Counted from the first letter of the stretch, positions 9,028-18,582 are shown. The stretch: DNA of 64,000 nt from Rathayibacter rathayi (GCF_004011095.1 NZ_CP028129.1:2108001-2172000); one strand, 5' to 3'. Numbers and translations: made by a program. Notes: generated by a model not told the origin, from the sequence alone.

Positions 9028-9693
9028 GTGGACCTCGTGCACTGGCTGTTCGATGCGCAGATCGTCATCGGCGATCAGACCGTGCTCTGGCGAGAGGTCA
9101 TCGGCAACGTCTTCGGGCTGCTCAGCGCCCTCGGCGGAATGCGGAGGAAGGTCTGGGCCTGGCCCGTCGGCCTGATCGGCAACGTGCTGCTGTTCACAGT
9201 CTTCATGGGCGCCCTGTTCGGCACGCCGAATCCGGTCACCCTGCTCGGCCAGGCCGGGCGGCAGGTGATGTTCATCCTCGTCAGCGTGTACGGCTGGTAC
9301 CGCTGGACCCACCGCCCCGACGACTCCGCGACCCTGATCGAGCCGCGCTGGGCGTCGTGGCGCACCCGAGGCCTCCTGGTGCTCGGCCTGGTCGGTGGTA
9401 CCGCGGTGCTGACGCCGGTGTTCCGCGCGCTCGGCTCCTACGAGCCGGTCTGGAGCGACGCCTGGATCTTCGTCGGCTCCGTGCTCGCCACCTACGGCAT
9501 GGCCAAGGGCTGGGTCGAGTTCTGGCTCATCTGGGTCGCGGTCGACCTGGTCGGCGTGCCGCTGCTGTTCTCGGCCGGCTACTACGCCTCCGGCCTGATG
9601 TACGTGTTCTACGGCGCGTTCACCCTGGTCGGCTTCTTCGTCTGGATGCGACAGGGCACCCGTCCGTCCGCGGCTGCGGTCACGGTCGGCTAG
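9028..9693 (+). CDS. pnuC: PnuC-type nicotinamide riboside transporter
   Basis: 221 residues with about seven membrane segments. It shows the PnuC pattern of WREVIGNVFGLLSALGGMRRKVWAWPVGLIGNVLL at the N-terminus and WVEFWLIWVAVDLVGVPLLF near the C-terminus (the conserved W...D region). PnuC proteins import nicotinamide riboside for NAD salvage by facilitated diffusion. The GTG at 9028 (MDLVHWLFDAQ) starts right at the family's N-terminus. No clear riboswitch is visible in the 190 bp upstream. Confidence 0.9.
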   Translation: MDLVHWLFDAQIVIGDQTVLWREVIGNVFGLLSALGGMRRKVWAWPVGLIGNVLLFTVFMGALFGTPNPVTLLGQAGRQVMFILVSVYGWYRWTHRPDDSATLIEPRWASWRTRGLLVLGLVGGTAVLTPVFRALGSYEPVWSDAWIFVGSVLATYGMAKGWVEFWLIWVAVDLVGVPLLFSAGYYASGLMYVFYGAFTLVGFFVWMRQGTRPSAAAVTVG

Positions 9694-9863
9694 CTCTCGC
9701 AGATGCCCGCGCGGGCGGCCCCCGTCAGTGGTCCACTGGGACAGCTGGCTCAAGCCGACGCAGAAGTTCGCCCGACCGACATCCACTCCAGAGGTGCACA
9801 TGCGGCAGGGCAGAGGCCCCGGGCCAACCGGCCGCTCGCCCGCACGTCTGATTGGATGTGCAG

Positions 9864-10145
9864 ATGACCGAGGACCTCGAACCAGCTGCCGAGCTGTTCA
9901 AGGTGCTCTCCTCGTCCTCACGACTACGCCTGCTGCGGGCGCTCGCGGCCGAACCATCGACGGTCGGGCACCTCGCCGAGAACACCGGGCTCTCGCAGCC
10001 CCTCGTCTCGCAGCATCTGCGCACCCTCCGGGCCGCCGGTCTGGTCGCGGTCGAGCGGGTCGGCCGCGAGGCGCACTACTCCGTCGCCGACACCCACGTC
10101 AGCCACATCGTGGACGATGCGGTGCGGCACGCTCTCGAGGGCTGA
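9864..10145 (+). CDS. ArsR-family winged-helix regulator
   Basis: 93 residues. It has the ArsR opening LEPAAELFKVLSSSSRLRLLRAL, the recognition helix region LSQPLVSQHLRTLRAAGLVAVERVGREAHYSV and a C-terminal dimer helix containing the His-rich segment DTHVSHIVDDAVRHAL. The D-x-H-x-x-H arrangement could be a metal site of the alpha-5 type, as in zinc- or nickel-sensing members, but that is an inference. No obvious target gene is adjacent: pnuC lies upstream and a LacI gene downstream. A TTG 12 bases upstream is an alternative start. Confidence 0.88.
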   Translation: MTEDLEPAAELFKVLSSSSRLRLLRALAAEPSTVGHLAENTGLSQPLVSQHLRTLRAAGLVAVERVGREAHYSVADTHVSHIVDDAVRHALEG

Positions 10146-10405
10146 CCGACTCCGCGATCCTGTGTCGGAGTGGGGCAGGGCGCCGACTCCGTTCAGCGCA
10201 CGGCGACCACGACGACGAGCACGGAGCCGCCCGCTCGAGAACGCCGAGCAGTCGGCGCATCGAAATCCGAGAATCCTTCTGTATGTGGGCCTCGCTCGGA
10301 GGCACGTAAAGTGTGCTCACACGCGCCCGCGGACGGGCGAGTCGCCCGCGAGGGCGCCCCGGTCCAGCGTCGGAGGCGCCGATCACAGAGAGTCGCGGTG
10401 CCCCG

Positions 10406-11449
10406 ATGCCGGAAGACAAGCCCGCGTCGCGGGCGCCGAGCGTCTATGACGTCGCCCGCGCCGCCGGGGTCTCACACCAGACGGTCTCCCGCGTCCTGAA
10501 CGACCACCCCAGCCTGCGCGCCGAGACCAAGAAGCGCGTGCTCGACGTGATGGCCGAGCTCGACTACCGCCCCAACCTCGCCGCACGGGCGCTGGTCACC
10601 AGCCGTACCCGGACGATCGGCGTGCTCTCCTCGCAGAGCCTGCAGTACGGCCCGGCGTCCAGCATCCAGGCCATCGAGGTCGCGGCGCGCGACGCGGGCT
10701 ACCTTGTGGTCACGGCCAATGTCGAGGGGACTGACGGGGCATCCATCCAGGCCGGGATCCGGCACCTGCTCAACCAGGCGGTGGAGGGCCTCGTGGTCGT
10801 GGCTCCGCAGATCCGCGTCTTCGACATCCTCTCGGGCGTCGCGCTGCGCATCCCGCATGTGACCCTGCAGACGAGCGAAGACGATCGCGACGACGCGCTC
10901 TATGTCGATCAGATGGCCGGCGCCCGCCTGGCCACCGGCCACCTGATCGACCTCGGACACACCGAGATCGTGCACATCGCCGGGCCACAGGACTGGATCG
11001 AGGCGGAGGCGCGGATGCGCGGCTACCTCGCCGAACTCGATCACCGCTCCATCCCGCTGCGCCCGCCGATCCTGGGCGACTGGAGCGCGGAGCGCGGGCA
11101 CCGCGTCGGCCTGGAACTCTCGCGCTTCATCGACTTCACCGCGGTCTTCGCCGGCAACGACCAGATGGCGCTCGGGCTGATGAGCGCGTTCCACGAGCGC
11201 GGTGTCCGCGTCCCCGAGGACGTCAGCGTGATCGGTTTCGACGACATCCCGGAGGCGGCGTTCTACTGGCCGCCGCTGACCAGTGTCCGCCAGGACTTCG
11301 TCGAGCTGGGACGCCGGTGCGTGGCCGCACTGCTCAGCCTGATCGAGGGCGGGCGACCGGAGTCGACCGCCCCCATCGCGCCGCAACTGGTCGTCCGCGG
11401 GTCCACGGCCGTTCCCCGCTCGGTCGGCGCCCGGGCCGCTCGCGCCTGA
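10406..11449 (+). CDS. LacI-family sugar-operon regulator
   Basis: 347 residues. The N-terminal helix-turn-helix is VYDVARAAGVSHQTVSRVLNDHPSLRAETKKRV (about 13-45), followed by the hinge YRPNLAARALVTSRTRTIGVLSS and a periplasmic-binding-protein-like effector domain (VFAGNDQMALGL, VSVIGFDDIPEA). The recognition helix SHQTVSRV keeps the Gln and Arg of E. coli LacI (YQTVSRV). A lac-type operator lies at 11528-11543 in front of the sugar ABC operon that starts 164 bp downstream, so this is very probably its repressor. Confidence 0.92.
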   Translation: MPEDKPASRAPSVYDVARAAGVSHQTVSRVLNDHPSLRAETKKRVLDVMAELDYRPNLAARALVTSRTRTIGVLSSQSLQYGPASSIQAIEVAARDAGYLVVTANVEGTDGASIQAGIRHLLNQAVEGLVVVAPQIRVFDILSGVALRIPHVTLQTSEDDRDDALYVDQMAGARLATGHLIDLGHTEIVHIAGPQDWIEAEARMRGYLAELDHRSIPLRPPILGDWSAERGHRVGLELSRFIDFTAVFAGNDQMALGLMSAFHERGVRVPEDVSVIGFDDIPEAAFYWPPLTSVRQDFVELGRRCVAALLSLIEGGRPESTAPIAPQLVVRGSTAVPRSVGARAARA

Positions 11450-11490
11450 TCGGCGAGCCCGAGGCCCGTTACCGAGTCGAGACGTCAGCG

Positions 11491-11521
11491 TTGACACGAA
11501 GGGCGCCGTCGGGTCTAGCAT
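11491..11521 (+). promoter_or_regulatory. Promoter of the chvE-gguA-gguB operon
   Basis: A perfect -35 TTGACA lies at 11491-11496. The -10 is either TCTAGC at 11514 (17-bp spacing) or TAGCAT at 11516 (19 bp). The LacI-type operator follows within a few bases, placing it over the transcription start, the usual position for repression. Confidence 0.6.
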
Positions 11522-11527
11522 GACGCA

Positions 11528-11543
11528 ATGTGATCGCTCACAT
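11528..11543 (+). promoter_or_regulatory. LacI-family operator
   Basis: ATGTGATCGCTCACAT consists of 6-bp perfect arms ATGTGA/TCACAT around TCGC. Its core, TGTGATCGCTCACA, differs from the symmetric lac operator (TGTGAGCGCTCACA) at one position. The neighbouring repressor carries a LacI-like recognition helix. Confidence 0.75.
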
Positions 11544-11613
11544 AGCATCACAGCTCCGCCCCGATTCCGAGGGCGACCCTGCATCCACTGCATTCAATGA
11601 CGAAGGAATCACA

Positions 11614-12744
11614 GTGACCACAATGAAGCGCGCTCTCATCGCCGGCATCGCCGGTGGAGCGATGATCCTCTCCCTCGCCGCCTGCTCCTCCGGAACCGGT
11701 GGCGGCTCGGGCTCAGGATCCGGCGACGGCGGCCTCGTCGGCGTCGCAATGCCGACCAAGTCGTCCGAGCGCTGGATCGCTGACGGCAACAACGTCAAGT
11801 CGCAGCTCGAGGGGGCCGGCTACCAGGTCGACCTGCAGTACGCCGAGGACGACATCCCCACCCAGGTCTCGCAGCTCGAGAACATGATCACCAAGGGCGC
11901 CAAGGCCTTGATCGTCGCCTCGATCGACGGCACCACCCTCACGAGCGTGCTCGAGGAGGCCAAGGCCAACGACATCCCCGTCATCGCCTACGACCGCCTC
12001 ATCCGCAACTCCGAGAACGTGGACTACTACGCCACCTTCGACAACTACAAGGTGGGTGTCCAGCAGGCCACTTCGCTCCTCGCGGGCCTCGGTCTGACCG
12101 ACCTTACCGGCGCGAAGGCCGCCAGCGCCCCTGCTGGCCCCTTCAACGTCGAGCTGTTCGCCGGTAGCCCCGACGACAACAACGCGACGTTCTTCTTCAA
12201 CGGCGCGATGGACACTCTGAAGCCGTATATCGACGACAAGACCCTCGTGGTCAAGTCTGGCGAGACCGACTTCAACACCGTCGCCACGCTCCGCTGGGAC
12301 GGCGAGGTCGCCCAGAGCCGTATGGAGGACATCCTCACCAAGACGTACTCCGACGGCTCGAAGGTCCAGGGTATTCTCTCGCCCTACGACGGCCTCAGCC
12401 GCGGCATCATCTCGGCTCTGACCGACGCCGGCTACACCGTCGGCTCCGATTTCCCGATCATCACCGGTCAGGATGCCGAGCTCGACTCCGTCAAGGCGAT
12501 CATCGCCGGTGAGCAGTACGCCACCATTTATAAGGACACCCGCGAGCTCGCCAAGGAGGCCGTGAAGATGGCCCAGGCCGTCCTCGAGGGCACCGAGCCT
12601 GAGGTCAACGACACCGAGACCTACGACAACGGCAAGAAGGTCGTCCCGTCCTTCCTGCTCGACCCGGTCATCGTCACCAAGGACCAGATCCAGTCGGTCC
12701 TCGTCGACGGCGGCTACTACACGGATGCGGAAGTCAACGGCTGA
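11614..12744 (+). CDS. chvE: ChvE-type sugar ABC transporter substrate-binding lipoprotein
   Basis: 376 residues. A lipoprotein signal runs to LSLAAC, Cys24 being the lipidated residue. The mature part opens [40 protein letters not shown] and contains [34 protein letters not shown] and [14 protein letters not shown], which are typical of the ChvE/multiple-monosaccharide-binding group. It captures sugars outside the membrane for GguA/GguB. The GTG at 11614 has GAAGGA six bases upstream. The ATG at 11623 is the alternative. A structured repeat follows 6 bp after the stop and separates this gene from the ATPase gene. Confidence 0.92.
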   Translation: MTTMKRALIAGIAGGAMILSLAACSSGTGGGSGSGSGDGGLVGVAMPTKSSERWIADGNNVKSQLEGAGYQVDLQYAEDDIPTQVSQLENMITKGAKALIVASIDGTTLTSVLEEAKANDIPVIAYDRLIRNSENVDYYATFDNYKVGVQQATSLLAGLGLTDLTGAKAASAPAGPFNVELFAGSPDDNNATFFFNGAMDTLKPYIDDKTLVVKSGETDFNTVATLRWDGEVAQSRMEDILTKTYSDGSKVQGILSPYDGLSRGIISALTDAGYTVGSDFPIITGQDAELDSVKAIIAGEQYATIYKDTRELAKEAVKMAQAVLEGTEPEVNDTETYDNGKKVVPSFLLDPVIVTKDQIQSVLVDGGYYTDAEVNG

Positions 12745-12750
12745 TCCGAA

Positions 12751-12850
12751 CGCGGCCCTCAGCGGGGCGATCTGCGGCGTTGTCGTCGGTCGCGATACCT
12801 CCGGTATCGCTCCCTTCTCCGCCTTGCAGCTCACCCCGCTGAGAACCGCG
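12751..12850 (+). repeat. Dispersed nested-hairpin element, copy 1
   Basis: Outer arms pair as CGCGG (12751) with CCGCG (12846), then 12758-12775 with 12826-12843. Within them lie the invariant GCGGCGTTGTCGTC (from 12774) and CTCCGCCTTGC (from 12818). The inner stem GCGATACC-TCC-GGTATCGC is at 12792-12810. It lies between the binding-protein gene and the ATPase gene, as REP elements do between malE and malF in enterobacteria. See copies 2 and 3. Confidence 0.85.
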
Positions 12851-12962
12851 GAGACGTTTCCGGGGACGGGGGCGGTCTGCACTCGCGTCTACCTGTGGTG
12901 ACGCGCACACTTGCGCCGGGCCTTCGAGAGGGGGCCCGGCTCTACGAAGGAAGGGAGGCGGC

Positions 12963-14492
12963 GTGACGACGAACATCCTCGAGATGCGCGGCATCACCAA
13001 GACGTTCCCGGGCGTGAAGGCGCTCCAGGACGTCACGCTCAACGCACAGCGCGGCGAAGTCCACGCAATCTGTGGGGAGAACGGCGCCGGCAAGTCGACG
13101 CTGATGAAGGTCCTGTCGGGCGTTTACCCGCACGGCACCTATGAGGGCGACATCGTCTTCGAGGACGAGGTGATGCAGTTCGCCAGCATCCGCGACTCGG
13201 AGGCGAAGGGCATCGTGATCATCCACCAGGAGCTGGCCCTCAGCCCCTATCTCTCCATTGCGGAGAACATCTTCCTCGGCAACGAGGTGCGTGGTTTCGG
13301 CGGTTTGATCGACTGGAACAAGACCAACCAGGAGGCGGCATCGCTGCTGGCCCGGGTCGGTCTACGCGAGAACCCGACCACCAAGATCCTCGACATCGGA
13401 GTCGGTAAGCAGCAGCTCGTCGAGATCGCCAAGGCACTCTCCAAGCGGGTGAAGCTACTCATCCTCGACGAGCCCACCGCGGCCCTGAACGACGAAGACT
13501 CCGACCACCTGCTCGACCTGATCCTGCACCTCAAACAGCAGGGAATCACGTCGATCATCATCAGCCACAAGCTAAACGAGATCAAGAAGATCGCGGACAC
13601 CGTCACGGTCATCCGCGACGGCAAGACCATCGAGACGATCGCCCACGACGACGTCACCGAGGACCGCATCATTAAGGACATGGTCGGCCGCGACCTCGAC
13701 CACCGCTACCCGGACCACACGCCGCACATCGGCGAGGAGATCCTGCGCGTGGTCGACTGGACGGCCCACCACCCCCAGGATCCGACCCGCGTCATGGTCG
13801 ACAAGGTCAACCTGACGGTGCACCGCGGCGAGATCGTCGGCATCGCGGGCCTGATGGGCGCCGGGCGCACTGAATTCGCGATGAGCCTCTTCGGCCGCTC
13901 CTACGGCAGCCGCATCTCGGGCCAGGTCTTCAAGGCCGGCAAAGAAATCAAGATCCGTAACGTCTCGGAGGCGATCGCCCACGGCCTCGCCTACGCCACT
14001 GAGGATCGCAAGCACTACGGCCTCAACCTGATCGACGACATCAAGCGAAATATCTCGCTCGCGTCGCTCGACAAGGTGGCCCGCGGCGGACTGGTCGACG
14101 ATAACCGCGAGTTCGAGGTCGCCAACGAGTATCGCGGCAGCATGAACATCAAGTCGCCGACCGTGCTCGCCAAGACCGGGAAACTCTCCGGCGGCAACCA
14201 GCAGAAGGTCGTCCTGTCGAAGTGGATCTACTCCGACCCGGACGTCCTCATCCTCGACGAACCCACCCGCGGCATCGACGTGGGAGCGAAGTACGAGATC
14301 TACACCATCATCAACCGGCTCGCGGCGCAGGGTAAGGGGATCATCGTCATCTCCTCCGAGCTGCCGGAGCTGCTCGGCATCTGCGACCGTGTCTACGCGC
14401 TGTCGGAGGGCCGCATCACGGGCGAGCTGCCCATCGCCGAGGCGACGCCCGAGGCGGTCCTCACCCTCATGACTCAGGAGAAGCAACGATGA
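12963..14492 (+). CDS. gguA: Sugar ABC transporter duplicated ATPase (GguA/XylG type)
   Basis: 509 residues with two fused nucleotide-binding domains. The first has Walker [10 protein letters not shown] and Walker [13 protein letters not shown]. The second has the degenerate Walker [10 protein letters not shown] typical of this family, then LSGGNQQKV and [16 protein letters not shown]. It energises import through GguB. The GTG start follows a purine-rich GGGAGG. It ends in a 4-bp overlap with the permease gene. Two hundred bases, including the structured repeat, separate it from chvE, so stoichiometry could be set post-transcriptionally. Confidence 0.93.
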   Translation: MTTNILEMRGITKTFPGVKALQDVTLNAQRGEVHAICGENGAGKSTLMKVLSGVYPHGTYEGDIVFEDEVMQFASIRDSEAKGIVIIHQELALSPYLSIAENIFLGNEVRGFGGLIDWNKTNQEAASLLARVGLRENPTTKILDIGVGKQQLVEIAKALSKRVKLLILDEPTAALNDEDSDHLLDLILHLKQQGITSIIISHKLNEIKKIADTVTVIRDGKTIETIAHDDVTEDRIIKDMVGRDLDHRYPDHTPHIGEEILRVVDWTAHHPQDPTRVMVDKVNLTVHRGEIVGIAGLMGAGRTEFAMSLFGRSYGSRISGQVFKAGKEIKIRNVSEAIAHGLAYATEDRKHYGLNLIDDIKRNISLASLDKVARGGLVDDNREFEVANEYRGSMNIKSPTVLAKTGKLSGGNQQKVVLSKWIYSDPDVLILDEPTRGIDVGAKYEIYTIINRLAAQGKGIIVISSELPELLGICDRVYALSEGRITGELPIAEATPEAVLTLMTQEKQR

Positions 14493-15724
14493 CCGATCTG
14501 CAGAATGACCCGTCCACCGCGGCGGGAGCGCAGGTGAAGCCCACCGAAAATGCCTTCACCAAGCGCCTCAGCCATGTGCTGGGCGACCTCGGCAAGAACG
14601 GCATCTTCATCGCCCTGATCGTGGTGGTGCTGCTGTTCGAGGTGATGACCGGCGGGATCCTGCTCCGCCCGCAGAACATCTCCAACCTGATCGTGCAGAA
14701 CGGCTACATCCTGATCCTCGCCATCGGCATGGTGATGGTCATCGTGGCCGGGCACATCGACCTCTCGGTCGGCTCGGTCGCAGCGTTCGTGGGAGCGATC
14801 TCGGGAGTCTTCGCCGTCACAATGGGGCTCCCGTGGTGGCTGTCGATCGCCCTCTCCCTCCTGATCGGCGCACTCGTTGGAGCATGGCAGGGCTTCTGGA
14901 TCGCGTACGTCGGGATCCCGGCATTCATCGTGACACTGGCGGGCATGCTGATCTTCCGCGGCCTGGCGCTCGTCGTCCTGGGCAACGCGAACATCGGCTC
15001 CTTCCCCACCGAGTACCGCGCCCTGGGCAACGGCTTCCTCACCGACCTGTTCGGCGAGACCAAGCTCGACCCGCTGTCGCTGGTCATCGGCGCGCTCGCG
15101 ATCGTCGCCTTCACCGTGCAGTCCGTGCGCACCCGCCGCGGCCGCCAGAAGTACGCGCAGAGCGTCGAGCCGGGCGCCTGGTTCGTCATCAAGCTCGTCC
15201 TCGTCGCCGTCGCCGTCGCCGCTTTCGCCTACGCACTCGCGACCTTCAAGGGCATCCCGGTCACCCTGATCATTCTCGCCGTGCTCGTCCTGATCTACGG
15301 CGTGGTCATGAACCGCTCCGTCTTCGGCCGCCATGTCTACGCGATCGGTGGCAACCTGCACGCCGCTGAACTCTCGGGCATCAAGACGCGCAACGTCACG
15401 TTCTGGCTGTTCGTCAACATGGGTGTGCTCGCGGCGCTGGCCGGACTCGTCTTCACCGCGCGCCTCAACCTCGCGGGACCCAAGGCGGGTGACGGCTTCG
15501 AGCTCGAGGCCATTTCGGCCGCGTTCATCGGCGGCGCGGCGGTGCAGGGCGGCGTCGGCACCATCGGCGGCGCGATCATCGGTGGTCTCATCATCGGCGT
15601 CCTGAACAACGGCATGTCGATTATGGGCATCGGCAGCGAGTGGCAGCAGGCGGTCAAGGGCCTCGTGCTCCTGCTCGCGGTCGCCTTCGACGTCTACAAC
15701 AAGCGCCGCTCGGGCGGACGCTAG
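14489..15724 (+). CDS. gguB: Sugar ABC transporter permease (GguB/XylH type)
   Basis: 411 residues and about ten membrane helices. Motifs of the ribose/xylose permease group are [32 protein letters not shown], the EAA-like loop [17 protein letters not shown], and [40 protein letters not shown]. The ATG overlaps the ATPase stop (ATGA), so translation is coupled. The 50-residue insertion around 185-240, with a short basic loop, is normal for the GguB/XylH subgroup. Confidence 0.93.
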   Translation: MTDLQNDPSTAAGAQVKPTENAFTKRLSHVLGDLGKNGIFIALIVVVLLFEVMTGGILLRPQNISNLIVQNGYILILAIGMVMVIVAGHIDLSVGSVAAFVGAISGVFAVTMGLPWWLSIALSLLIGALVGAWQGFWIAYVGIPAFIVTLAGMLIFRGLALVVLGNANIGSFPTEYRALGNGFLTDLFGETKLDPLSLVIGALAIVAFTVQSVRTRRGRQKYAQSVEPGAWFVIKLVLVAVAVAAFAYALATFKGIPVTLIILAVLVLIYGVVMNRSVFGRHVYAIGGNLHAAELSGIKTRNVTFWLFVNMGVLAALAGLVFTARLNLAGPKAGDGFELEAISAAFIGGAAVQGGVGTIGGAIIGGLIIGVLNNGMSIMGIGSEWQQAVKGLVLLLAVAFDVYNKRRSGGR

Positions 15725-15735
15725 GCCCTGCGGTC

Positions 15736-16356
15736 GTGCCCGACTGGTCGCGGTTCCTACCGCTGGGCACCGGGCCCTCGGTCGACGAGTCGGGCGTCAG
15801 CAACGACTGGCGCCCCCTCGTCGCCGAGAGGCTCGACTGCCTCGCCGTCCTGGCCGCTTCTCCTTCCACCGCGGAGGGGGAGGCGGCCAGTCCCGTCTCC
15901 CGGGACGCCCTGCTCGGAGACCTCGTCGTGCGGCTCTCGAGCAGCACCGGTCAGCGCCTCGCGACGCGGATGGGCGCGCGCGAGGCCTCCTCCCCTCCCC
16001 CGCCTGCCGAACTCGCGTCGGCCCTGGCCGCTCTCGCCACCGCTCGCCGCTCGGGCGAGGGGCCCCGATCGGTCGCCGAGCTGGTCGAGGTCGTCCGCGT
16101 CGAGCTCGCCCTCTCTCTCGGACCGCTGGCGCTCTCCTCCCGCATCTCCGGCGGCGTGGCGCTGGACCGACTGCAGCGCGCACCGCTTGCGATCCGTGCC
16201 GCCGTCCGCGGGCGAACCCTCGCTCCGACCGACGCGGAGTGGGAGCTGGGGTCAGGCCCCGCCCTGCGCGCGCCGGTCAATGCGATCCTCCGCTTCTTGC
16301 TTGGGATCGGGCCCTTCCCTGCCGACCCGGAGACGGAATCTCGAGAAGCTCAGTAA
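15736..16356 (+). CDS. Hypothetical protein downstream of gguB
   Basis: 206 residues from a GTG 11 bp after gguB, so probably the last gene of the operon. It opens MPDWSRFLPLGTGPSVDESGVSNDWRPLVAERL and is rich in Ala, Leu, Ser and Arg with helical character. There is no signal peptide and no motif I recognise. Codon third positions are strongly G/C, as in neighbouring real genes, which is the main reason to accept it. It ends just before the AT-richer 16.36-17.2 kb segment. Confidence 0.55.
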   Translation: MPDWSRFLPLGTGPSVDESGVSNDWRPLVAERLDCLAVLAASPSTAEGEAASPVSRDALLGDLVVRLSSSTGQRLATRMGAREASSPPPPAELASALAALATARRSGEGPRSVAELVEVVRVELALSLGPLALSSRISGGVALDRLQRAPLAIRAAVRGRTLAPTDAEWELGSGPALRAPVNAILRFLLGIGPFPADPETESREAQ

Positions 16357-16365
16357 GGTACGACC

Positions 16366-16619
16366 ATGACGATCGAAACACCTCCGATCATTCGGGCACG
16401 GTTCACAGCTCTCGAGGTGACGAACTTCTTGTCGTACAAGCAGGTGCAGATATCGTCGATTCTGTTCCGATCGAGTCACTCCGCGTCGTATCGAGCGAGG
16501 ACGGAGAGTCGCACATCGGGCTGGTCGCGAAACACACCATTCAGACAGTACAAAAGAATTTGATCACCCCTGGTGAACTCTTGCGAGCAGACTCGCTGGA
16601 CGTGGAGACCGAATCATGA
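16366..16619 (+). pseudogene. Remnant of an AAA/OLD-type ATPase gene
   Basis: The ATG at 16366 opens MTIETPPIIRARFTALEVTNFLSYKQV, which resembles the start of RecF/OLD-like ATPases (..LEVxNFxSF..). The ORF then loses homology. From about 16440 another frame gives AGADIVDSVPIESLRVVSSEDGE...NLITPGELLRADSLDVETES, which resembles the C-terminal tail of such ATPases, and its TGA overlaps the ATG of the next gene. Everything between, including the Walker motifs, is missing. The best reading is a large internal deletion plus frameshift. Alternative: two unrelated short ORFs. Confidence 0.55.
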
Positions 16620-17185
16620 CAGCGGGGGCGGATGCTCCGTACAGTGGACTCGTTGTCGAAGGCGCTGGCGATAAGGGCGCTCTTCCCATCCTTCTTCGGT
16701 CCTCTCTACACACCCGGGGCGAGTACCGTGATCTCTTCGGGAAACCAGTTCCTGCTCATGGCCGCGACAAAGCCCTCAAAGCAACTGGGCTGGAAGGGTA
16801 CGTCGCAACCGCCGCGGCTAGGCCCGGGTGTCGAGCGGTTCTCGTTGTGCTTGATGGAGAAGGTGACTGCGTCGCTCACCTGGGCCCGAGCCTCCTCGCG
16901 CGAACAGTCGACGTAGGAAAGCCGGTCGTTGTCGCATTAGCAGATCGCGACTTCGAATCGTGGCTCTACGCGAGCGCAGAAACACTAGAGTTAGACCTGG
17001 TTTTTGATTCGGGAAAAAGTGGGCAGGGCGCGATCAAAGACGCGCTCAAACCAAGAAAATACGTGAAGCCGACATGGCAACCGCGCCTGACAGCGCGCAT
17101 GGATTTCGAACTAGCACGCATGAGAAACCACAGCCTCGAGCGCTTCCTAGGTAAATTGGATCAACTAGTATCTTTAGTGAATTGA
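16616..17185 (+). CDS. DUF4276-like (TOPRIM-type) protein, orphaned partner
   Basis: 189 residues. VVEGAGDKGALPILLRSSL at the N-terminus, VLVVLDGEGDC near residue 80 and ALADRDFESWLYAS near 107 match the Glu, Asp and (R/D)xFExW positions of DUF4276, a TOPRIM-like nuclease-fold family usually encoded right after an AAA ATPase. The ATG overlaps the stop of the ATPase remnant. Codon usage is visibly less G/C-rich than in the surroundings (for example around 16980-17000 and 17150-17185), which suggests horizontal acquisition. Without its ATPase it may be inert. Confidence 0.65.
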   Translation: MTAGADAPYSGLVVEGAGDKGALPILLRSSLHTRGEYRDLFGKPVPAHGRDKALKATGLEGYVATAAARPGCRAVLVVLDGEGDCVAHLGPSLLARTVDVGKPVVVALADRDFESWLYASAETLELDLVFDSGKSGQGAIKDALKPRKYVKPTWQPRLTARMDFELARMRNHSLERFLGKLDQLVSLVN

Positions 17186-17226
17186 CCCACCAACTTCACG
17201 CGGCGATGAAGTCCTAGCATCGGGGG

Positions 17227-18582
17227 ATGACGCGCTCACTGCCGAGAAGCACCCCGTCCGCCCGCTCCTTCGACGCCACAGGGGCGCTCGCCTTCCTCGA
17301 CGCGGTCGAGGCCGCGTCCGGCGTGGAGCTGCACGGCCTGATGCTCGTGCACGGCGGCGCCGTCGTGGCCGAAGGCTGGTGGGCGCCCTACACGGCGGAG
17401 CGACTGCAGCTCGTCTACTCGCTGAGCAAGAGCTTCACCTCGACCGCCGTCGGCCTCGCGGTCGCCGAGGGGCTGGTCGACCTGGACGCCACCGTCCTCG
17501 CCTCCTTCCCCGAGCTCGACGCCGAGGTGACGGATCCGCGCTCCCGCGCGATCCGCGTCCGGGACGTCCTCGCGATGGCCAGCGGTCACTCCGCCGAGAC
17601 CATCGACCGCGCCGAGGCTCTGGACCCGGTCGACCTCGTCCGCGGCTTCCTCCTCCTCCCGCCGGAGCGGGAGCCGGGCAGCGTCTTCGCCTATAACCAG
17701 CCCTGCACCTTCGCGGCCGCCGCCGTCGTTCAGCGCGCGAGCGGACAGTCGCTGACCGACTTCCTGCGCCCGCGCCTGCTCGATCCGCTCGGCATCGGCG
17801 AGGTCGCCTGGCACCGCGACGACTCCGGGCGCGAATTCGGCTACAGCGGTCTGCACGCTACTACCGAGGCGGCCGCGGCCCTCGGCCTGCTCTACCTGCA
17901 GGAGGGGCGCTGGGGCGGCGAACAGATCCTCTCGCCGGAGTGGGTTGCCGAAGCCTCGCGCGCGCACGTCCCGACGCACGAGGACGGCGGGCCCGACTGG
18001 CAGCAGGGCTATGGCTTCCAGTTCTGGCGGTCGCTGCACGGCTACCGCGCCGACGGCGCCTACGGGCAGTTCAGCCTGATCGTGCCCGAGCACGACCTCG
18101 TGATCGCCCTGACCGGCCAGACCGCGGACACACGGACGCTGCTCGCGCTGGTCTGGGAGCACCTGCTGCCCGCTGTCGGGCGCGGATCCACCGCCGAGGC
18201 GGACGCGCGGCTGGCCGACCGGTTGGCGACGCTGGCCCTGCCTGCGCTGGAGGGCGCCTCCCCCGCGACCGGGAGCTACACCCCGGTCGGGGCGTGGCCC
18301 GACGCCGTCGAGGTGACGGCCGACGAGGGCGGCTGGACTCTGGCGCTCACCGAGGGCGACGAGCGGTTCGCGGTGACGCCGGGCTCGGGGGTATGGACGA
18401 CGGTCGGCCCCTTCGCGGCGAGCGCCGGCCCCTCGGCCGGCGGCGTCATGGTGGACGTGGTGTTCCTGGAGACCCCGCACCGGCTGCACGTCGAGCTCGC
18501 GCCCGACCATACTGTCGCCCTGCGCTGGGAGACGGAGCCGCTGCACGACGGCTCGCTCGGCGAGCTGCGCGCCCCGCGCTGA
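17227..18582 (+). CDS. Beta-lactamase-family serine hydrolase
   Basis: 451 residues. The class C/esterase-type motifs are visible: S-x-x-K as SLSK in LQLVYSLSKSFTSTAVGLAV (about residue 68) and Y-x-N in FAYNQP (about 159). The third box is less clear, near the GYRADGAYGQ segment. The C-terminal 130 residues form an extra beta-rich domain (YTPVGAWPDAVEV...). There is no signal peptide, so it is probably a cytoplasmic esterase or peptidase rather than an antibiotic-degrading enzyme. Confidence 0.88.
   Translation: MTRSLPRSTPSARSFDATGALAFLDAVEAASGVELHGLMLVHGGAVVAEGWWAPYTAERLQLVYSLSKSFTSTAVGLAVAEGLVDLDATVLASFPELDAEVTDPRSRAIRVRDVLAMASGHSAETIDRAEALDPVDLVRGFLLLPPEREPGSVFAYNQPCTFAAAAVVQRASGQSLTDFLRPRLLDPLGIGEVAWHRDDSGREFGYSGLHATTEAAAALGLLYLQEGRWGGEQILSPEWVAEASRAHVPTHEDGGPDWQQGYGFQFWRSLHGYRADGAYGQFSLIVPEHDLVIALTGQTADTRTLLALVWEHLLPAVGRGSTAEADARLADRLATLALPALEGASPATGSYTPVGAWPDAVEVTADEGGWTLALTEGDERFAVTPGSGVWTTVGPFAASAGPSAGGVMVDVVFLETPHRLHVELAPDHTVALRWETEPLHDGSLGELRAPR

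Noticed and set aside
10311..10322. GTGTGCTCACAC as a full operator for the upstream LacI regulator
   Set aside because: The half-sites are 2 bp too close compared with TGTGA-N4-TCACA; only one half-site matches well.
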